Program-made: the position numbers and the translations under genes | The notes under the pieces: generated by a model | Databases searched by the model: none | What the model saw: only the letters and a program-made list of their open reading frames with translations | Told to the model about the DNA's origin: nothing | From: Marinobacterium iners DSM 11526 | GTDB taxonomy: Bacteria > Pseudomonadota > Gammaproteobacteria > Pseudomonadales > Balneatricaceae | Assembly: GCF_900107855.1 (NCBI RefSeq) | Contig: NZ_FNRJ01000010.1 | Location: 62,001 to 126,000, forward strand | DNA length: 64,000 nucleotides | Reading direction: 5' to 3' | Shown: positions 19,081 through 28,809 of the stretch, piece after piece | How the letters are laid out: each line of letters opens with the position of its first letter | How positions within the stretch are numbered: position 1 is the first letter of the stretch

Positions 19081-19957
19081 GCGCTTTCTTGAGCCATTGT
19101 GCCAGCTGGAGAGCCCGTGGCGATTCAGTCTCTCCGGGCAGCCAGAGGCTGAGTCTGGCTTCGGTCTCAATAAAGCCCCACGGGGCTGCCAGCCGGCCGG
19201 TTCGCAGATCCTCTTCCACCAGATATTCAGGTGCAATCGCAACGCCCAACCCCACCAGTGCGGCCTCTAGCATGTAGTTGAGATGCTCGAATGATTGCCC
19301 AATGGTCAATTCAGATACGGCCAGATTTTGCGCATGGCACCACAGCGGCCACGCCTGTGGCCGCGACAGGGTTTGCAGCAGTGGCAGCTGCAGCAGGGCG
19401 GCTGGGTCCGGCTGTGAGGTTGATGGTACCAGTTTGGGGTGCATCACCGGACCGATTCGTTCCGGAGCCAGATCAATCACCAACTGATCGGATGGCCAGG
19501 GCGGGCTGGCAAATCTCAGCGCTGCATCTATCCCGGGCCTCAGAGTCTGCTCTTCTTCACTGGCGGTCAGATGCAGCTCAAGCTCAGGGCAGTCCTGTTT
19601 GAGCTGATCAAGGCGCGGGATGAACCAGCGGGCGAGAAAACTGCCGCTGCAGCTGAGTACCAGTGGAGCGCCGGCGGCCTCACGTTGCAGCGCATTGCAG
19701 GCGCGTTCAAGCTGTGAGAATGACTCCTGCGTTGTACGGTAGAGGCGGTGTCCGCTGTCGGTCAGTTCAATGCCGCGGCCAACGCGCCGAAACAGCTGTA
19801 CACCGAGTTGCTCTTCAAGTTGCCGGATTTGACGGCTGACCGCACCATGGGTGACGTGCAGACACTCAGCGGCGCGTGTGATACTCAACTCGCGTGCAGC
19901 CGCATCGAAGGCACGCAAGGCGTTGAGCGAAGGCAGGGAATGCAGGACTCGTGTCAT
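19070..19957 (-). CDS. trpI: LysR-family regulator, TrpI-like
   Basis: 295 aa of the GcvA/TrpI LysR group: PSLNALRAFDAAARELSITR with a helix-turn-helix at about residues 20-65, then the effector domain. It is divergent from trpBA with 106 bases between, the arrangement of Pseudomonas TrpI, which activates trpBA in response to indole-3-glycerol phosphate. Position and family are the evidence; the ligand is inferred. The intergenic region carries a TCACA-N6-TGTGA dyad. Confidence 0.85.
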   Translation of the reverse strand: MTRVLHSLPSLNALRAFDAAARELSITRAAECLHVTHGAVSRQIRQLEEQLGVQLFRRVGRGIELTDSGHRLYRTTQESFSQLERACNALQREAAGAPLVLSCSGSFLARWFIPRLDQLKQDCPELELHLTASEEEQTLRPGIDAALRFASPPWPSDQLVIDLAPERIGPVMHPKLVPSTSQPDPAALLQLPLLQTLSRPQAWPLWCHAQNLAVSELTIGQSFEHLNYMLEAALVGLGVAIAPEYLVEEDLRTGRLAAPWGFIETEARLSLWLPGETESPRALQLAQWLKKALSR

Positions 19958-19975
19958 TTTATCTGTTACTTTTTC

Positions 19976-19991
19976 TCACAAATATGTGTGA
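19976..19991. promoter_or_regulatory. dyad in trpI-trpB intergenic region
   Basis: TCACA (19976-19980), AATATG, TGTGA (19987-19991) form a short dyad inside the 106-base divergent region. It is a candidate TrpI-type site. The promoter hexamers were not clear. Confidence 0.4.
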
Positions 19992-20063
19992 TCTTATCGT
20001 TTTTTAATCGTCATTGCATGTACTAGACTTGCCGTCAAATCCAGGCTTTTTGGAGTAACACAC

Positions 20064-21278
20064 ATGAGCACAGACAACACTCTCAGGCAGGGGCCCGACG
20101 CCAGCGGCTTTTTTGGCCGTTTTGGTGGTCGTTTTGTAGCCGAAACCCTGATGCCGCTGATACTCGAATTGCAGGCGGAGTATGAGCGTGCCAAGCAGGA
20201 CCCGGCCTTTCACGCCGAGCTGGAGAATTTGCAGAAGGATTATGTCGGTCGCGAAAGCCCGCTTTACCTTGCCGAGCGCCTGACCGAGGAGTTGGGTGGA
20301 GCCAAAATTTACCTCAAACGCGAAGACCTTAACCATACCGGCGCACACAAGATCAATAACTGCCTGGGGCAAATTTTGCTCGCCCGCCGCATGGGCAAAA
20401 AGCGCATCATTGCCGAGACCGGTGCCGGCATGCACGGTGTGGCCACCGCAACCGTTGCAGCCCGTTTCGGCATGGAGTGCGTGATCTACATGGGCAGCAC
20501 TGACATTCATCGTCAGCAGCCCAACGTGCAGAGGATGAAACTGCTGGGCGCCAAGGTCATTCCCGTGACCAGTGGTACCGGCACGTTGAAAGATGCGATG
20601 AACGAAGCGCTGCGTGACTGGGTGACCAATGTCGACAGCACTTTTTATATCATCGGCACGGTAGCGGGTCCGCACCCCTATCCGGCTATGGTACGCGATT
20701 TCCAGGCTGTCATCGGTGAGGAAACCCGGCGCCAGGTCATGGAGAAGGAGGGTCGCCTGCCGGATACCTTGATCGCCTGTATCGGTGGCGGTTCCAACGC
20801 CATGGGACTGTTTCACCCGTTCCTTGATGACAAGTCGGTCAAAATGATTGGCGTGGAAGCCGGAGGCGAAGGGCTCGACAAGCGTCATGCGGCCAGCCTC
20901 AAGGGCGGTGAGCCGGGTGTGCTGCACGGCAACCGTACCTTCCTCTTGCAGTCCGAAGACGGCCAGATTCAGGATGCACACTCGATCTCGGCCGGTCTGG
21001 ATTATCCGGGCATCGGTCCCGAGCACGCCTGGTTGCATGACATCAAGCGTGTTGAATATGTGGCCATCACCGACCAGGAAGCGCTGGAAGGGTTCAAGGC
21101 ACTGTGCAAGTACGAGGGCATCATCCCGGCGCTGGAGTCATCCCATGCCATCGCCTATGTCACCAAACTGGCACCGACGCTGCCGAAGGACCATATCATC
21201 GTTATCAATCTCAGTGGACGTGGTGACAAGGACATGGCAACCGTAACCGAACATCTGGCAGCCGAGCTGGCACAGTAA
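20064..21278 (+). CDS. trpB: tryptophan synthase beta chain
   Basis: 404 aa, full length. The PLP enzyme joins indole and serine to tryptophan. The PLP lysine is in [15 protein letters not shown] and the phosphate-binding loop in [15 protein letters not shown] precedes ATG 20064. It runs with trpA (10 bases apart) under the divergent TrpI-like regulator; the rest of the trp pathway is not in the window, as in pseudomonads. Confidence 0.98.
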   Translation: MSTDNTLRQGPDASGFFGRFGGRFVAETLMPLILELQAEYERAKQDPAFHAELENLQKDYVGRESPLYLAERLTEELGGAKIYLKREDLNHTGAHKINNCLGQILLARRMGKKRIIAETGAGMHGVATATVAARFGMECVIYMGSTDIHRQQPNVQRMKLLGAKVIPVTSGTGTLKDAMNEALRDWVTNVDSTFYIIGTVAGPHPYPAMVRDFQAVIGEETRRQVMEKEGRLPDTLIACIGGGSNAMGLFHPFLDDKSVKMIGVEAGGEGLDKRHAASLKGGEPGVLHGNRTFLLQSEDGQIQDAHSISAGLDYPGIGPEHAWLHDIKRVEYVAITDQEALEGFKALCKYEGIIPALESSHAIAYVTKLAPTLPKDHIIVINLSGRGDKDMATVTEHLAAELAQ

Positions 21279-21288
21279 GGGGTACAGA

Positions 21289-22116
21289 ATGACAGCAAAT
21301 AACATCGCCAGTCGCATGGAGCGCCGCTTTGCCGCGCTGAAACAGGAAAACCGTGCTGCACTGGTCACCTTTGTTACCGGTGGTGACCCTGACTATGACA
21401 ATAGCCTCAAAACGCTGCTCGGACTGCCGGGCGCCGGTGCGGATATTATTGAGCTGGGCATGCCGTTCACCGATCCAATGGCAGACGGTGCGGCCATTCA
21501 GTTGGGCAGCCAGCGTGCGCTGGCCGGTGGCCAGAACATGGTCAAGACCCTGCAGATGGTACGCGAACTGCGTAAGCAGGATCAGGATACGCCGGTGGTG
21601 TTGATGGGGTATTACAACCCGGTCTACCGCTACGGCGTGGAAAAATTCCTGCAGGAGGCGGCTGAAGCCGGTGTGGATGGACTGATTGTGGTCGATTTGC
21701 CGCCGGAGCATGATGATGAGCTTTGTATTCCTGCCCGTGAAGTGGGTATCCACTTCATTCGTCTGGCAACACCGACCACCGATGCCAAGCGCCTGCCGGG
21801 TGTACTGAACAATACCTCCGGCTTCCTGTATTACGTTTCCAGTACCGGTGTAACCGGTGCCGCCGCTCCTACACCCGAGAAGGTGCAGAAAGAGGTGGAA
21901 GCAATCAAGGCACATACCGAAATTCCTGTGGCTGTGGGGTTCGGTATCCGTACACCGGAGCAGGCTGCGCGGATCGCAGGTTTCGCTGATGGTGTAGTGG
22001 TGGGCTCGGCACTGGTTGACTGCATCGCGCAGGCCGAAACGCCGGAAGCGGGTACTCAGGCCGTGCTTGCGCTGACACGTGAGCTGTCTACCGCCGTGCG
22101 CACAGCTCGACAGTAA
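21289..22116 (+). CDS. trpA: tryptophan synthase alpha chain
   Basis: 275 aa TIM barrel that cleaves indole-3-glycerol phosphate and hands indole to TrpB. Catalytic Glu is in [15 protein letters not shown], the Asp in [11 protein letters not shown], and the phosphate loop in [17 protein letters not shown] lies upstream of ATG 21289. It ends the trpBA operon, which closes with a strong terminator. Confidence 0.98.
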   Translation: MTANNIASRMERRFAALKQENRAALVTFVTGGDPDYDNSLKTLLGLPGAGADIIELGMPFTDPMADGAAIQLGSQRALAGGQNMVKTLQMVRELRKQDQDTPVVLMGYYNPVYRYGVEKFLQEAAEAGVDGLIVVDLPPEHDDELCIPAREVGIHFIRLATPTTDAKRLPGVLNNTSGFLYYVSSTGVTGAAAPTPEKVQKEVEAIKAHTEIPVAVGFGIRTPEQAARIAGFADGVVVGSALVDCIAQAETPEAGTQAVLALTRELSTAVRTARQ

Positions 22117-22135
22117 AACGGTTTAACGGATCTTC

Positions 22136-22177
22136 AATCCCGGATCTGCAGTCAAGAGCTGCCGGTCCGGGATTTTT
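22136..22177 (+). terminator. rho-independent terminator after trpA
   Basis: AATCCCGGA (22136-22144) pairs with TCCGGGATT (22166-22174), a 9-bp stem, followed by a short T-run (TTT) before GTG. The stem is strong and lies just after trpA. Confidence 0.75.
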
Positions 22178-22186
22178 GTGTTTGGC

Positions 22187-22828
22187 TCACGCCATATTCA
22201 ACACCTTCTGCCCCGAGGGGCGCTGACGCATCCGTTCCAGATATTCCTTTACTGCTCCGCTCCCGATCAGTTCGTCACCCAGCGGCAGCCTGGCGACATA
22301 GTCCAGAATCGGTGTCAGCAGTGCATCAGCCATGCTGTAGTCCCGACCGCAGATAAACGGGTTGTCTGCCAGCAGCTCGCGCACACGTTTAAGCACGGAG
22401 CGGGCAGCCGGCAACCTTTCCTGTACCTTGTCCAGGCGAATCTGGCCGTCTGCCCCCTTGGGAAATGCGAATTCCAGCACGATATCGCGTAACAGCGCCT
22501 GGTCAATATAAAGTGCAATTTCGGCACTGCGTTCATCTACACGTGCGCGCTCAAGAGGATCGGCAGGCTGCAGGGCAGGGCCATCAAAGCGTGCATCCAG
22601 GTATCGACAGATGGTACTGGTTTCTATCAGTATCTGACCGTCATGCAGCAAAGCCGGCAGCTTGCCGTAGGGATGGATTGCGAAATGCTCGGGACTTTTG
22701 GAACGGATCTCCGTGCCGGCGGGAGCCATGCCGCAGGTATAGTGGATACCTTTTTCCTCGCAGCAAAGCATGACCGAACGGGCAAAGCTGCTGAATGTTG
22801 GGGCAAAGATGTAGACGCTGCTTTCCAT
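22187..22828 (-). CDS. glutathione S-transferase family protein
   Basis: 213 aa with an N-terminal thioredoxin-like GST domain (about residues 3-80, with FSSFARSVMLCCEEKG and the cis-Pro segment YGKLPALL) and a C-terminal alpha domain. The target electrophile is unknown. It is divergent from a TetR-family gene, with a perfect 20-base palindrome between them, so it is probably a TetR-repressed detoxification gene. Confidence 0.9.
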   Translation of the reverse strand: MESSVYIFAPTFSSFARSVMLCCEEKGIHYTCGMAPAGTEIRSKSPEHFAIHPYGKLPALLHDGQILIETSTICRYLDARFDGPALQPADPLERARVDERSAEIALYIDQALLRDIVLEFAFPKGADGQIRLDKVQERLPAARSVLKRVRELLADNPFICGRDYSMADALLTPILDYVARLPLGDELIGSGAVKEYLERMRQRPSGQKVLNMA

Positions 22829-22877
22829 TGGGTGTCTCCTTCGTGTTGTGAAAGACTGCAGTCTGGTACGAACTCAA

Positions 22878-22897
22878 AATATGTTAAAGAACATATT
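22878..22897. promoter_or_regulatory. perfect palindrome, probable TetR operator
   Basis: AATATGTT (22878-22885), AAAG, AACATATT (22890-22897): perfect 8-base arms between the divergent GST and TetR genes. This position and form are typical of a TetR autoregulatory operator; inference. Confidence 0.65.
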
Positions 22898-22942
22898 GTT
22901 GTCCTGTGGCATGCTGTATCGGAGTCCAGCAGGAGAATTGAC

Positions 22943-23494
22943 ATGCCATGGCCTAGCACGCGCCGTGCCGAGAGTCGTGATCGGATATTATTCAGTGCCG
23001 AAAGGTTGTTCACCAAGTCCGGCTTTGACCAGGTCAGCATCGATCAGGTGATGCAGGATGCAGGTATGACCCGAGGTGCCTTTTATGCCCACTTTCGTTC
23101 CAAACAGGAGCTGTATTCCGAAGCGATTCTATCGGCTGCATGGCGTATGGGCGCTCAGCATCCGACCGATGTCGAGACGCTGATTCGGGCTTATCTGAGC
23201 CCCGAGCACCTTGGGCAGAAGAAAGGAAGCTGTCCGCTGGCGTTTCTGGTATCGGATATTGGTCAGCGCGATCAGCCGGTACGGGACAGCTACACAAAAG
23301 TATTCAGTGCATTGGCTACCAAGGTTTCTGGCGTACCTGATGCGGAGCCCGATGCAGCTGCGTTGAGGGCTTTGGTGCTGATGGTGGGTGGTGTGGCGGT
23401 TGCGCGGGCGCTGAACGATCCGATACTGGTGGAGAGGGTGCTGGCAGCCTGTCGTGAGGGTGCCTTGTCGGAGACGGCGTCCGTGCCGATCTAA
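22943..23494 (+). CDS. TetR-family transcriptional regulator
   Basis: 183 aa. The N-terminal TetR helix-turn-helix (about residues 10-56, with VSIDQVMQDAGMTRGAFYAHFRSKQ) precedes a C-terminal ligand domain. ATG 22943 (MPWPSTRRAES) follows AGGAG; the frame is open far upstream but without homology. Divergent from the GST gene, the likely target. Confidence 0.93.
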   Translation: MPWPSTRRAESRDRILFSAERLFTKSGFDQVSIDQVMQDAGMTRGAFYAHFRSKQELYSEAILSAAWRMGAQHPTDVETLIRAYLSPEHLGQKKGSCPLAFLVSDIGQRDQPVRDSYTKVFSALATKVSGVPDAEPDAAALRALVLMVGGVAVARALNDPILVERVLAACREGALSETASVPI

Positions 23495-23546
23495 AATGGT
23501 GTCCCCGGCTGGCTCCCGAAGGGCTCCGACCCGGGCGAATGTGGGG

Positions 23547-24515
23547 TCAGTCTACTGCGTGGGCACAGTTCCGGCAGTAGTTGACCTCGATAATGGGGTG
23601 GTACAGGTCTTCAATCGCGCACAAGTCGGCACGGTATTCTTCCGGCGTCGTATTGCCATGGGTCACCACGGCGGCAACCAGTGTCCATGCTCCCTGTCCG
23701 ACCGACCAAACATGCAAGTCGACGATGGTGGTATCGTCGTGTTTGCGCAGTTGTTCGAGTGCTGCATGGCGGATCGTATCGGGACCTTCCCGATCCAGCA
23801 ACACGCCGGAAGTCTGGCGCAGCAGCCCCCATGACCAACGCAGAATGATTAACGACGCGACCAGTGCAATTGCCGGGTCCAGCCAGGTCCACCCCCACAG
23901 CCAGGCGGCGGCCAAGCCCGCAATGGCGGCAACGGAGGTGAGGACATCGGCCATGATGTGTACCAGAGCCGCACGCAGGTTTGAGTCCTCATGGTGTTCG
24001 TGTGCATGTTCACTGTGGCCGTGATGGTGCTCGTGCTGGCCGGACAGCAGCCAGATAGAGAGCAGGTTTACTGCCAGACCAATGATCGCCACGATCATCG
24101 CTTCCTGGGGCATGAGTTCGGTTGGTGTCAGCAGTCGATGAATCGACTCGTAAATCAGCCAGAGTGTTGAGACACCCAGTAGCAAAGCACTGGTATAGGC
24201 GGCCAGGTCGGCAATCTTGCCGCTGCCCAGACTTAGACGGCGATCGTGAGCGTGGCGGCGCGATAGATAGTATGCGAGTGCAGCCAGGCCTAATGCCATT
24301 GCATGCCCAGCCATGTGAATACCGTCAGCAAGCAGTGCCATGGAGCCGGTAACAATACCGGCGATCACTTCTGCCAGCATGGTGATCAATGTTAGCAGAG
24401 TGACCAGAGTGGCGCGCTGTTCGGCCTTGCGCTTGTGTCCTTGACCGAAGTCGTGCGGATACTGAAGTTGATCTGCCGTCTGACATTCCAGGGAGGAGGG
24501 GGGCTGTTTGGACAT
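23547..24515 (-). CDS. cation diffusion facilitator, DmeF-like (Co/Ni/Zn efflux)
   Basis: 322 aa inner-membrane protein with six helices, the HDFGQG N-terminal and the SMALLADGIHMAGHAMALG segment of helices with metal-binding His/Asp. A His-rich loop (HEHHHGHSEHAHEHHE) between helices 4 and 5 suggests metal buffering. This order resembles DmeF, which exports Co and Ni in exchange for protons; the exact metal is not shown. It is convergent with the TetR gene (52 bases) and far from other metal genes. Confidence 0.9.
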   Translation of the reverse strand: MSKQPPSSLECQTADQLQYPHDFGQGHKRKAEQRATLVTLLTLITMLAEVIAGIVTGSMALLADGIHMAGHAMALGLAALAYYLSRRHAHDRRLSLGSGKIADLAAYTSALLLGVSTLWLIYESIHRLLTPTELMPQEAMIVAIIGLAVNLLSIWLLSGQHEHHHGHSEHAHEHHEDSNLRAALVHIMADVLTSVAAIAGLAAAWLWGWTWLDPAIALVASLIILRWSWGLLRQTSGVLLDREGPDTIRHAALEQLRKHDDTTIVDLHVWSVGQGAWTLVAAVVTHGNTTPEEYRADLCAIEDLYHPIIEVNYCRNCAHAVD

Positions 24516-24605
24516 GACAACTCCGAAAGTCGATTACACAGGTGAAGCTCACCAGTGTATCAAGGATTCGGGTAAAGCGAGAGGGGGGTAGCAGGAGGGG
24601 AAATC

Positions 24606-24632
24606 GGGTGCCCGAACGCAATTCGGGCACCC
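24606..24632 (-). terminator. hairpin after proS
   Basis: GGGTGCCCGAA (24606-24616) pairs with TTCGGGCACCC (24622-24632), 11 bp. It lies just past the proS stop on the minus strand. The T-run is poor (GATTTCC), so termination is likely but not certain. Confidence 0.6.
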
Positions 24633-24638
24633 AAGGAA

Positions 24639-26351
24639 TCAGCTCATGCGGCTGAGCAGGAATTCCAGCGCGGTATCGGCCGCAATATCCTGAGACTCGG
24701 CGTCACGGCGACCCTTGTATTCCAGGGTGCCATTTTTCAGGCCACGATCGGAGATTACCAGTCGGTGAGGCAGTCCCATCAGCTCCATATCGGCAAACTT
24801 GACGCCTGGGCGCTCCTTGCGGTCATCCAGTAGTACATCAACACCCGCCTTGCGCAGCGCATGGTAGAGCTCATCCGACTTGGCGCGCACCTCTTCCGAC
24901 TTGTCGTAGTTCAGCGGAACCAGTGCCACACTAAAGGGCGCTAATGCCTCTGGCCAGATAATGCCGTTATCGTCATGATTCTGCTCGATAGCAGCAGCCA
25001 CCACGCGCGTTACGCCGATGCCGTAGCAGCCCATGCTCATCACCGTGGCCTTGCCGTTTTCATCCAGCACGGTTGCGCTCATCGCTTCAGAGTATTTGCG
25101 CCCCAGCTGGAAAATGTGTCCGACTTCGATACCGCGACGGATCTGGATGCGGCCCTGGCCACATGGGCTTGGGTCACCTTCGACCACGTTACGGATGTCA
25201 GCCACCTGCGGGGTGGGCAGGTCACGCTCCCAGTTGATGCCGAAGTAATGTTTGTCGTCAACATTGGCGCCGGCGCCAAAGTCAGACAGTGTTTCAACGC
25301 TGCGGTCGATGATGCAGGGAATCGGCAGGTTGATCGGTCCAAGTGAGCCGGGCCCGGCACCAATGACGCCACGAATCTCGTCATCTGTGGCGAAACGCAG
25401 GGGAGCCTCAACGCCGTGCAGTTTTTCGGCTTTCACTTCGTTCAGCTCGTGATCGCCTCGCACCAGAAGTGCGACAAAGTCAGCATCAATCTCATCGCCT
25501 GCCGCCACGATCAGTGTCTTGACCGTCTTCTCAATCGGCAGGTTGAACTGCTCTACCAGCTGAGCAATGGTTTTGGCGTTGGGTGTATCGACCAGCTGCA
25601 TCTCTTGCGTCGGGGCCTGACGCTGGCCCAGTGCCAGTGCTTCAGCCATTTCGATGTTGGCGGCATAATCACTGCTGTCGGAGAAGGCGATGTCGTCTTC
25701 TCCGGACTGAGCCAGAACATGGAATTCGTGTGACGAATCACCGCCAATAGAGCCGTTGTCGGCCAGCACCGGGCGGAAGTCCAGACCCAGGCGGGTGAAA
25801 ATGTTGGTGTACGCCTGATGCATGATTTTGTAGGTATCGACCAATGAATCCATTTCGGCGTGGAAGGAGTAGGCATCCTTCATGATGAACTCACGCGAGC
25901 GCATGACACCGAAGCGAGGACGGATTTCATCACGGAATTTGGTCTGGATCTGATAGAAGTTCGCCGGCAGCTGTTTGTAGCTTTTGATTTCGCGGCGAAT
26001 CAAGTCGGTAATCACCTCTTCGTGTGTCGGGCCGACACAGAACTCGCGGTCATGACGGTCACGCAGACGCAGTAGTTCGGGGCCATACTGTTCCCAGCGG
26101 CCTGACTCCTGCCATAGCTCAGCAGGCTGAATGGCGGGCATCAGCACTTCCTGAGCACCGGCAGCGTCCATCTCTTCACGCACAATGCGCTCCACCTTGC
26201 GCAGGGTGCGCAGGCCCAGCGGCAGCCAGCTGTAAAGGCCGGAGGCGACTTTGCGAATCAGCCCGGCACGCAGCATCAGCTGGTGGCTGATCACCTCGGC
26301 GTCAGAGGGAGTCTCTTTCAGGGTTGCAATCAGGTATTGGCTAGCTCGCAT
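24639..26351 (-). CDS. proS: prolyl-tRNA synthetase (bacterial type with editing domain)
   Basis: 570 aa class II synthetase that charges tRNA-Pro. The opening [20 protein letters not shown], the class II motif 2 region ([35 protein letters not shown]), a central YbaK-like editing insertion (about 230-380), and the C-terminal anticodon domain (about 470-570) are all present. Lone core gene between two hairpins. Confidence 0.98.
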   Translation of the reverse strand: MRASQYLIATLKETPSDAEVISHQLMLRAGLIRKVASGLYSWLPLGLRTLRKVERIVREEMDAAGAQEVLMPAIQPAELWQESGRWEQYGPELLRLRDRHDREFCVGPTHEEVITDLIRREIKSYKQLPANFYQIQTKFRDEIRPRFGVMRSREFIMKDAYSFHAEMDSLVDTYKIMHQAYTNIFTRLGLDFRPVLADNGSIGGDSSHEFHVLAQSGEDDIAFSDSSDYAANIEMAEALALGQRQAPTQEMQLVDTPNAKTIAQLVEQFNLPIEKTVKTLIVAAGDEIDADFVALLVRGDHELNEVKAEKLHGVEAPLRFATDDEIRGVIGAGPGSLGPINLPIPCIIDRSVETLSDFGAGANVDDKHYFGINWERDLPTPQVADIRNVVEGDPSPCGQGRIQIRRGIEVGHIFQLGRKYSEAMSATVLDENGKATVMSMGCYGIGVTRVVAAAIEQNHDDNGIIWPEALAPFSVALVPLNYDKSEEVRAKSDELYHALRKAGVDVLLDDRKERPGVKFADMELMGLPHRLVISDRGLKNGTLEYKGRRDAESQDIAADTALEFLLSRMS

Positions 26352-26380
26352 CGATATGCAGTCCGTTTCAGAATGAAAAT

Positions 26381-26400
26381 GGCCCCCATTTTAGGGGGCC
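26381..26400 (-). terminator. hairpin after DUF523 gene
   Basis: GGCCCCC (26381-26387) pairs with GGGGGCC (26394-26400), 7 bp of GC, followed on the minus strand by ATTTTC. Lies between the DUF523 stop and the proS start, so it should end the DUF523 transcript. Confidence 0.65.
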
Positions 26401-26427
26401 GGGCGCAGGCTAACAAGTGTTCCGGTG

Positions 26428-26904
26428 TCAGGCTGCCTGACAGTGTTGTTCGACAAACTGGATAAGAGCGTCAAGCTGGTGTTCGTTAAATACCGGCAAG
26501 CCGTTGCGAATCAGCTCATCGGCCGCCACACCGGGGGCATTTGTGAGCGTACCCGTGAAGCTGCCATCATAAATTTCCTGGTTGCCGCAGGAAGGGCTGC
26601 GGGCTTTCATCAAGGCGCAGCAACAGTCATGTTTGTGTGCCAATTCAAGCGTTTTCTCGGCCCCGCTGAGAAACTCGGGAGTTACATCGTCCCCGGTGCT
26701 GGTTGTGATCAGGATGGGAAAGCGGGTCTGGGTCTCAGCCGGGGGGCGGGGAGTGGGCAGGCCACCAAGGGTTTCTGGGCAGACGGTTACCAGTTTTCCC
26801 TGCTGTTGCCAGCGCTTGAGGATCGGGTGGTCAAGCAGATTGTCGCGGCCGTCATAGCGCACCTTGGCCCCGAGCAGGCAGGCGCTGATCAAAACTTTAC
26901 TCAT
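26428..26904 (-). CDS. DUF523-family protein
   Basis: 158 aa. The family motif SACLLGAKVRYDG opens the protein and a second Cys-rich segment (CCALMKARSPSCG) follows; the many cysteines suggest metal or Fe-S binding, but function is unknown. ATG 26904 gives MSKVLISACLLG; an in-frame ATG five codons upstream is less likely. Confidence 0.88.
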   Translation of the reverse strand: MSKVLISACLLGAKVRYDGRDNLLDHPILKRWQQQGKLVTVCPETLGGLPTPRPPAETQTRFPILITTSTGDDVTPEFLSGAEKTLELAHKHDCCCALMKARSPSCGNQEIYDGSFTGTLTNAPGVAADELIRNGLPVFNEHQLDALIQFVEQHCQAA

Positions 26905-26988
26905 AAATACTCTGCACAATCGTGTTTATTGTTATTTTAGCGCGCGTATTTTACCGCTCTGTTGCAGTCAGGGCCAATACCACCAAAG

Positions 26989-28544
26989 TCAGGACTGCAT
27001 GATGCAGTCCACCAGGTAGCGCTGTCGCTCCGCAAGTCTGACCGCATCGTTGTTCAGTTTCAGTGTTAGCGCGGCGTCAGCCACCGTACGTTGGGCGCCT
27101 TCACTGATAAGCTCGATCTGTTGGCTAACCTCACGCACGACACTGCTTTGCTCTTCGCTGGCACCGGCAATGCGAGTGGCCATATCACTGATCAGCTCTA
27201 TCGCCCCAAGAATTTTTGCCAATACAGCACCGGTCCCTCGATCTGTTCAACACTCTGCTCCGATAGGGTGCGCTTTGCATCCATGGCGGAGACAATGGCG
27301 CCTGTTTGTTGTTGCAAAGCGCCTATCATTTTTTGAATTTCCCCGGTTGCCTGCTGGGTACGCTGTGCCAGCTGGCGAACTTCATCGGCTACAACGGCAA
27401 AACCACGGCCGTTCTCACCAGCGCGTGCGGCCTCAATCGCGGCATTCAGCGCCAGAAGGTTGGTCTGTTCGGCAATATCACGAATCACATTGATGATGGA
27501 GCCGATCCCTTGGCTCTGCTGCTGCAGGGCCGCTACAGAATGGGTTGTGTCCGCAATCGAGTCAGCCAGGCTGCGGATGCCGGAGACCGCTGCATCTACG
27601 ACCTGTTGCCCCTGGCGGGCGCTGGACTGTGCAGCCTGGGTCTGATCGGCGGTGTTGGCGGTGCTGGTGGTCATCTCCTGAATCGTGGAGCTGATCTGAT
27701 TCATGGCGGTTGCCAGTTGAATAAGTGAAGATTGCTGCTCCTCGATTTCATTGCAGGTGCGGCTCATCACATCAATACTTTGATGCGCTCCGCTGAGAAC
27801 CTCACCCGACGCGTTCTGCATCCGCATCAATACCGAGTCCAGCTGAGACTGCAGCATCTGCAGGCTCAGACCCAGCTGACCAATATCGTCATGGGTGCCG
27901 GTATAGATCATCTGCTTGATGGGGTGGTTGACCAGTGTGCGACTCTGTTGCACCAGGGAGCGCAGCGGCTTGCATAGCCAGGTTGTGCTGATAAAGAGCA
28001 CCAGCAGGGTAGTGGCGACTGCAGCCCAGTAGAGAGGCTCGGACATATCCTGCCAAAGCCCAAGCAGTAACATGGGCAACAGGCAAAGACTTTGTGCCAT
28101 CCAAAGCCGTCCGCGCAGATCCGGCAGAGGCCAGCGCAGTGCAAGCGGCATTTTGCCCCGGCGGCGCAGGCGATAGATGGTGGCGGCTCGTTCGGTCGCG
28201 ATTCTGAGCGGAATACGGAAAATGCATTGGCACTCGATAATGCGCCCCTGCTCTATGACCGGGATGACATAGGCATCGAGCCAGAGAGGGGAGCCATCAC
28301 GGCGAGCCAGTTGCAGCATTCCCATCCAGGGCTTGCCTTTGCCAACGGTACTCCAGAGATCCTTGAGCGGTCCTTCGGGCATTTCACTGTGGCGCAGGGA
28401 TTGCAGCATCTGCCCTGTTAATGATGGGCGTTCATGGCCACTGTATTCGATAAATGCATGGCTGGCTTCACGAATTTCACCCTCGGGGCCGGTGACGAGA
28501 ATCAGGTTGCTGTCCTGGTGCCGGGTCTTATTATTCTGTTCCAT
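26989..28544 (-). pseudogene. PAS-domain methyl-accepting chemotaxis protein, frameshifted near the C-terminus
   Basis: Two frames join one receptor. The first, 28544 down to about 27235, encodes a PAS domain (about residues 1-115, no periplasmic domain), two helices (about 150-190), a HAMP-like region and the MCP hairpin tip ([20 protein letters not shown]); it then runs off to a premature stop at 27198. The second frame continues the family's C-terminal helix ([19 protein letters not shown]... to about 26989). One missing base at the GGG run at 27235-27237 explains it: adding a G would restore [11 protein letters not shown]. The layout is Aer-like (aerotaxis). It could be a real mutation or a read error. 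Confidence 0.85.
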
Positions 28545-28747
28545 ATTGATCCGCTGTTGGCTGGTCGATTGGGGTACGGACCCTGCAAATTACAGGCCAC
28601 CCTGAAGATCGATTTTGACCCTTGATTGCAACGAAAAATAGCCATTCAGTGCAGCATTTGGTCACTTCATGCAGTTGCATAGTGATGATTTGATCAATTT
28701 GGTCAGGAAGGTTTACGTCAACGACAAGCAGTTATATATTCGGGATA

Positions 28748-28759
28748 TCCCTTAAGGGA
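28748..28759. promoter_or_regulatory. palindrome upstream of acyl-CoA ligase operon
   Basis: TCCCTTAAGGGA (28748-28759) is a perfect 12-base palindrome 50 bases before the ligase start. A similar TCCCTTATAAGGA lies before the dehydrogenase gene (36706-36718) and TAAGGGA (33892-33898) before the second ligase. It may be a shared regulator site, perhaps for the neighbouring two-component regulator. Confidence 0.4.
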
Positions 28760-28809
28760 AACTGCTGCTTCCCGGCTCCGATAATAAAGATAAAAAGAGG
28801 GGAATACCC

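Noticed and set aside
20004-21038. Long open frame antisense to trpB (344 aa)
   Set aside because: Shadow of the highly biased trpB codon use; low-complexity His/Gln/Thr-rich protein with no domain.
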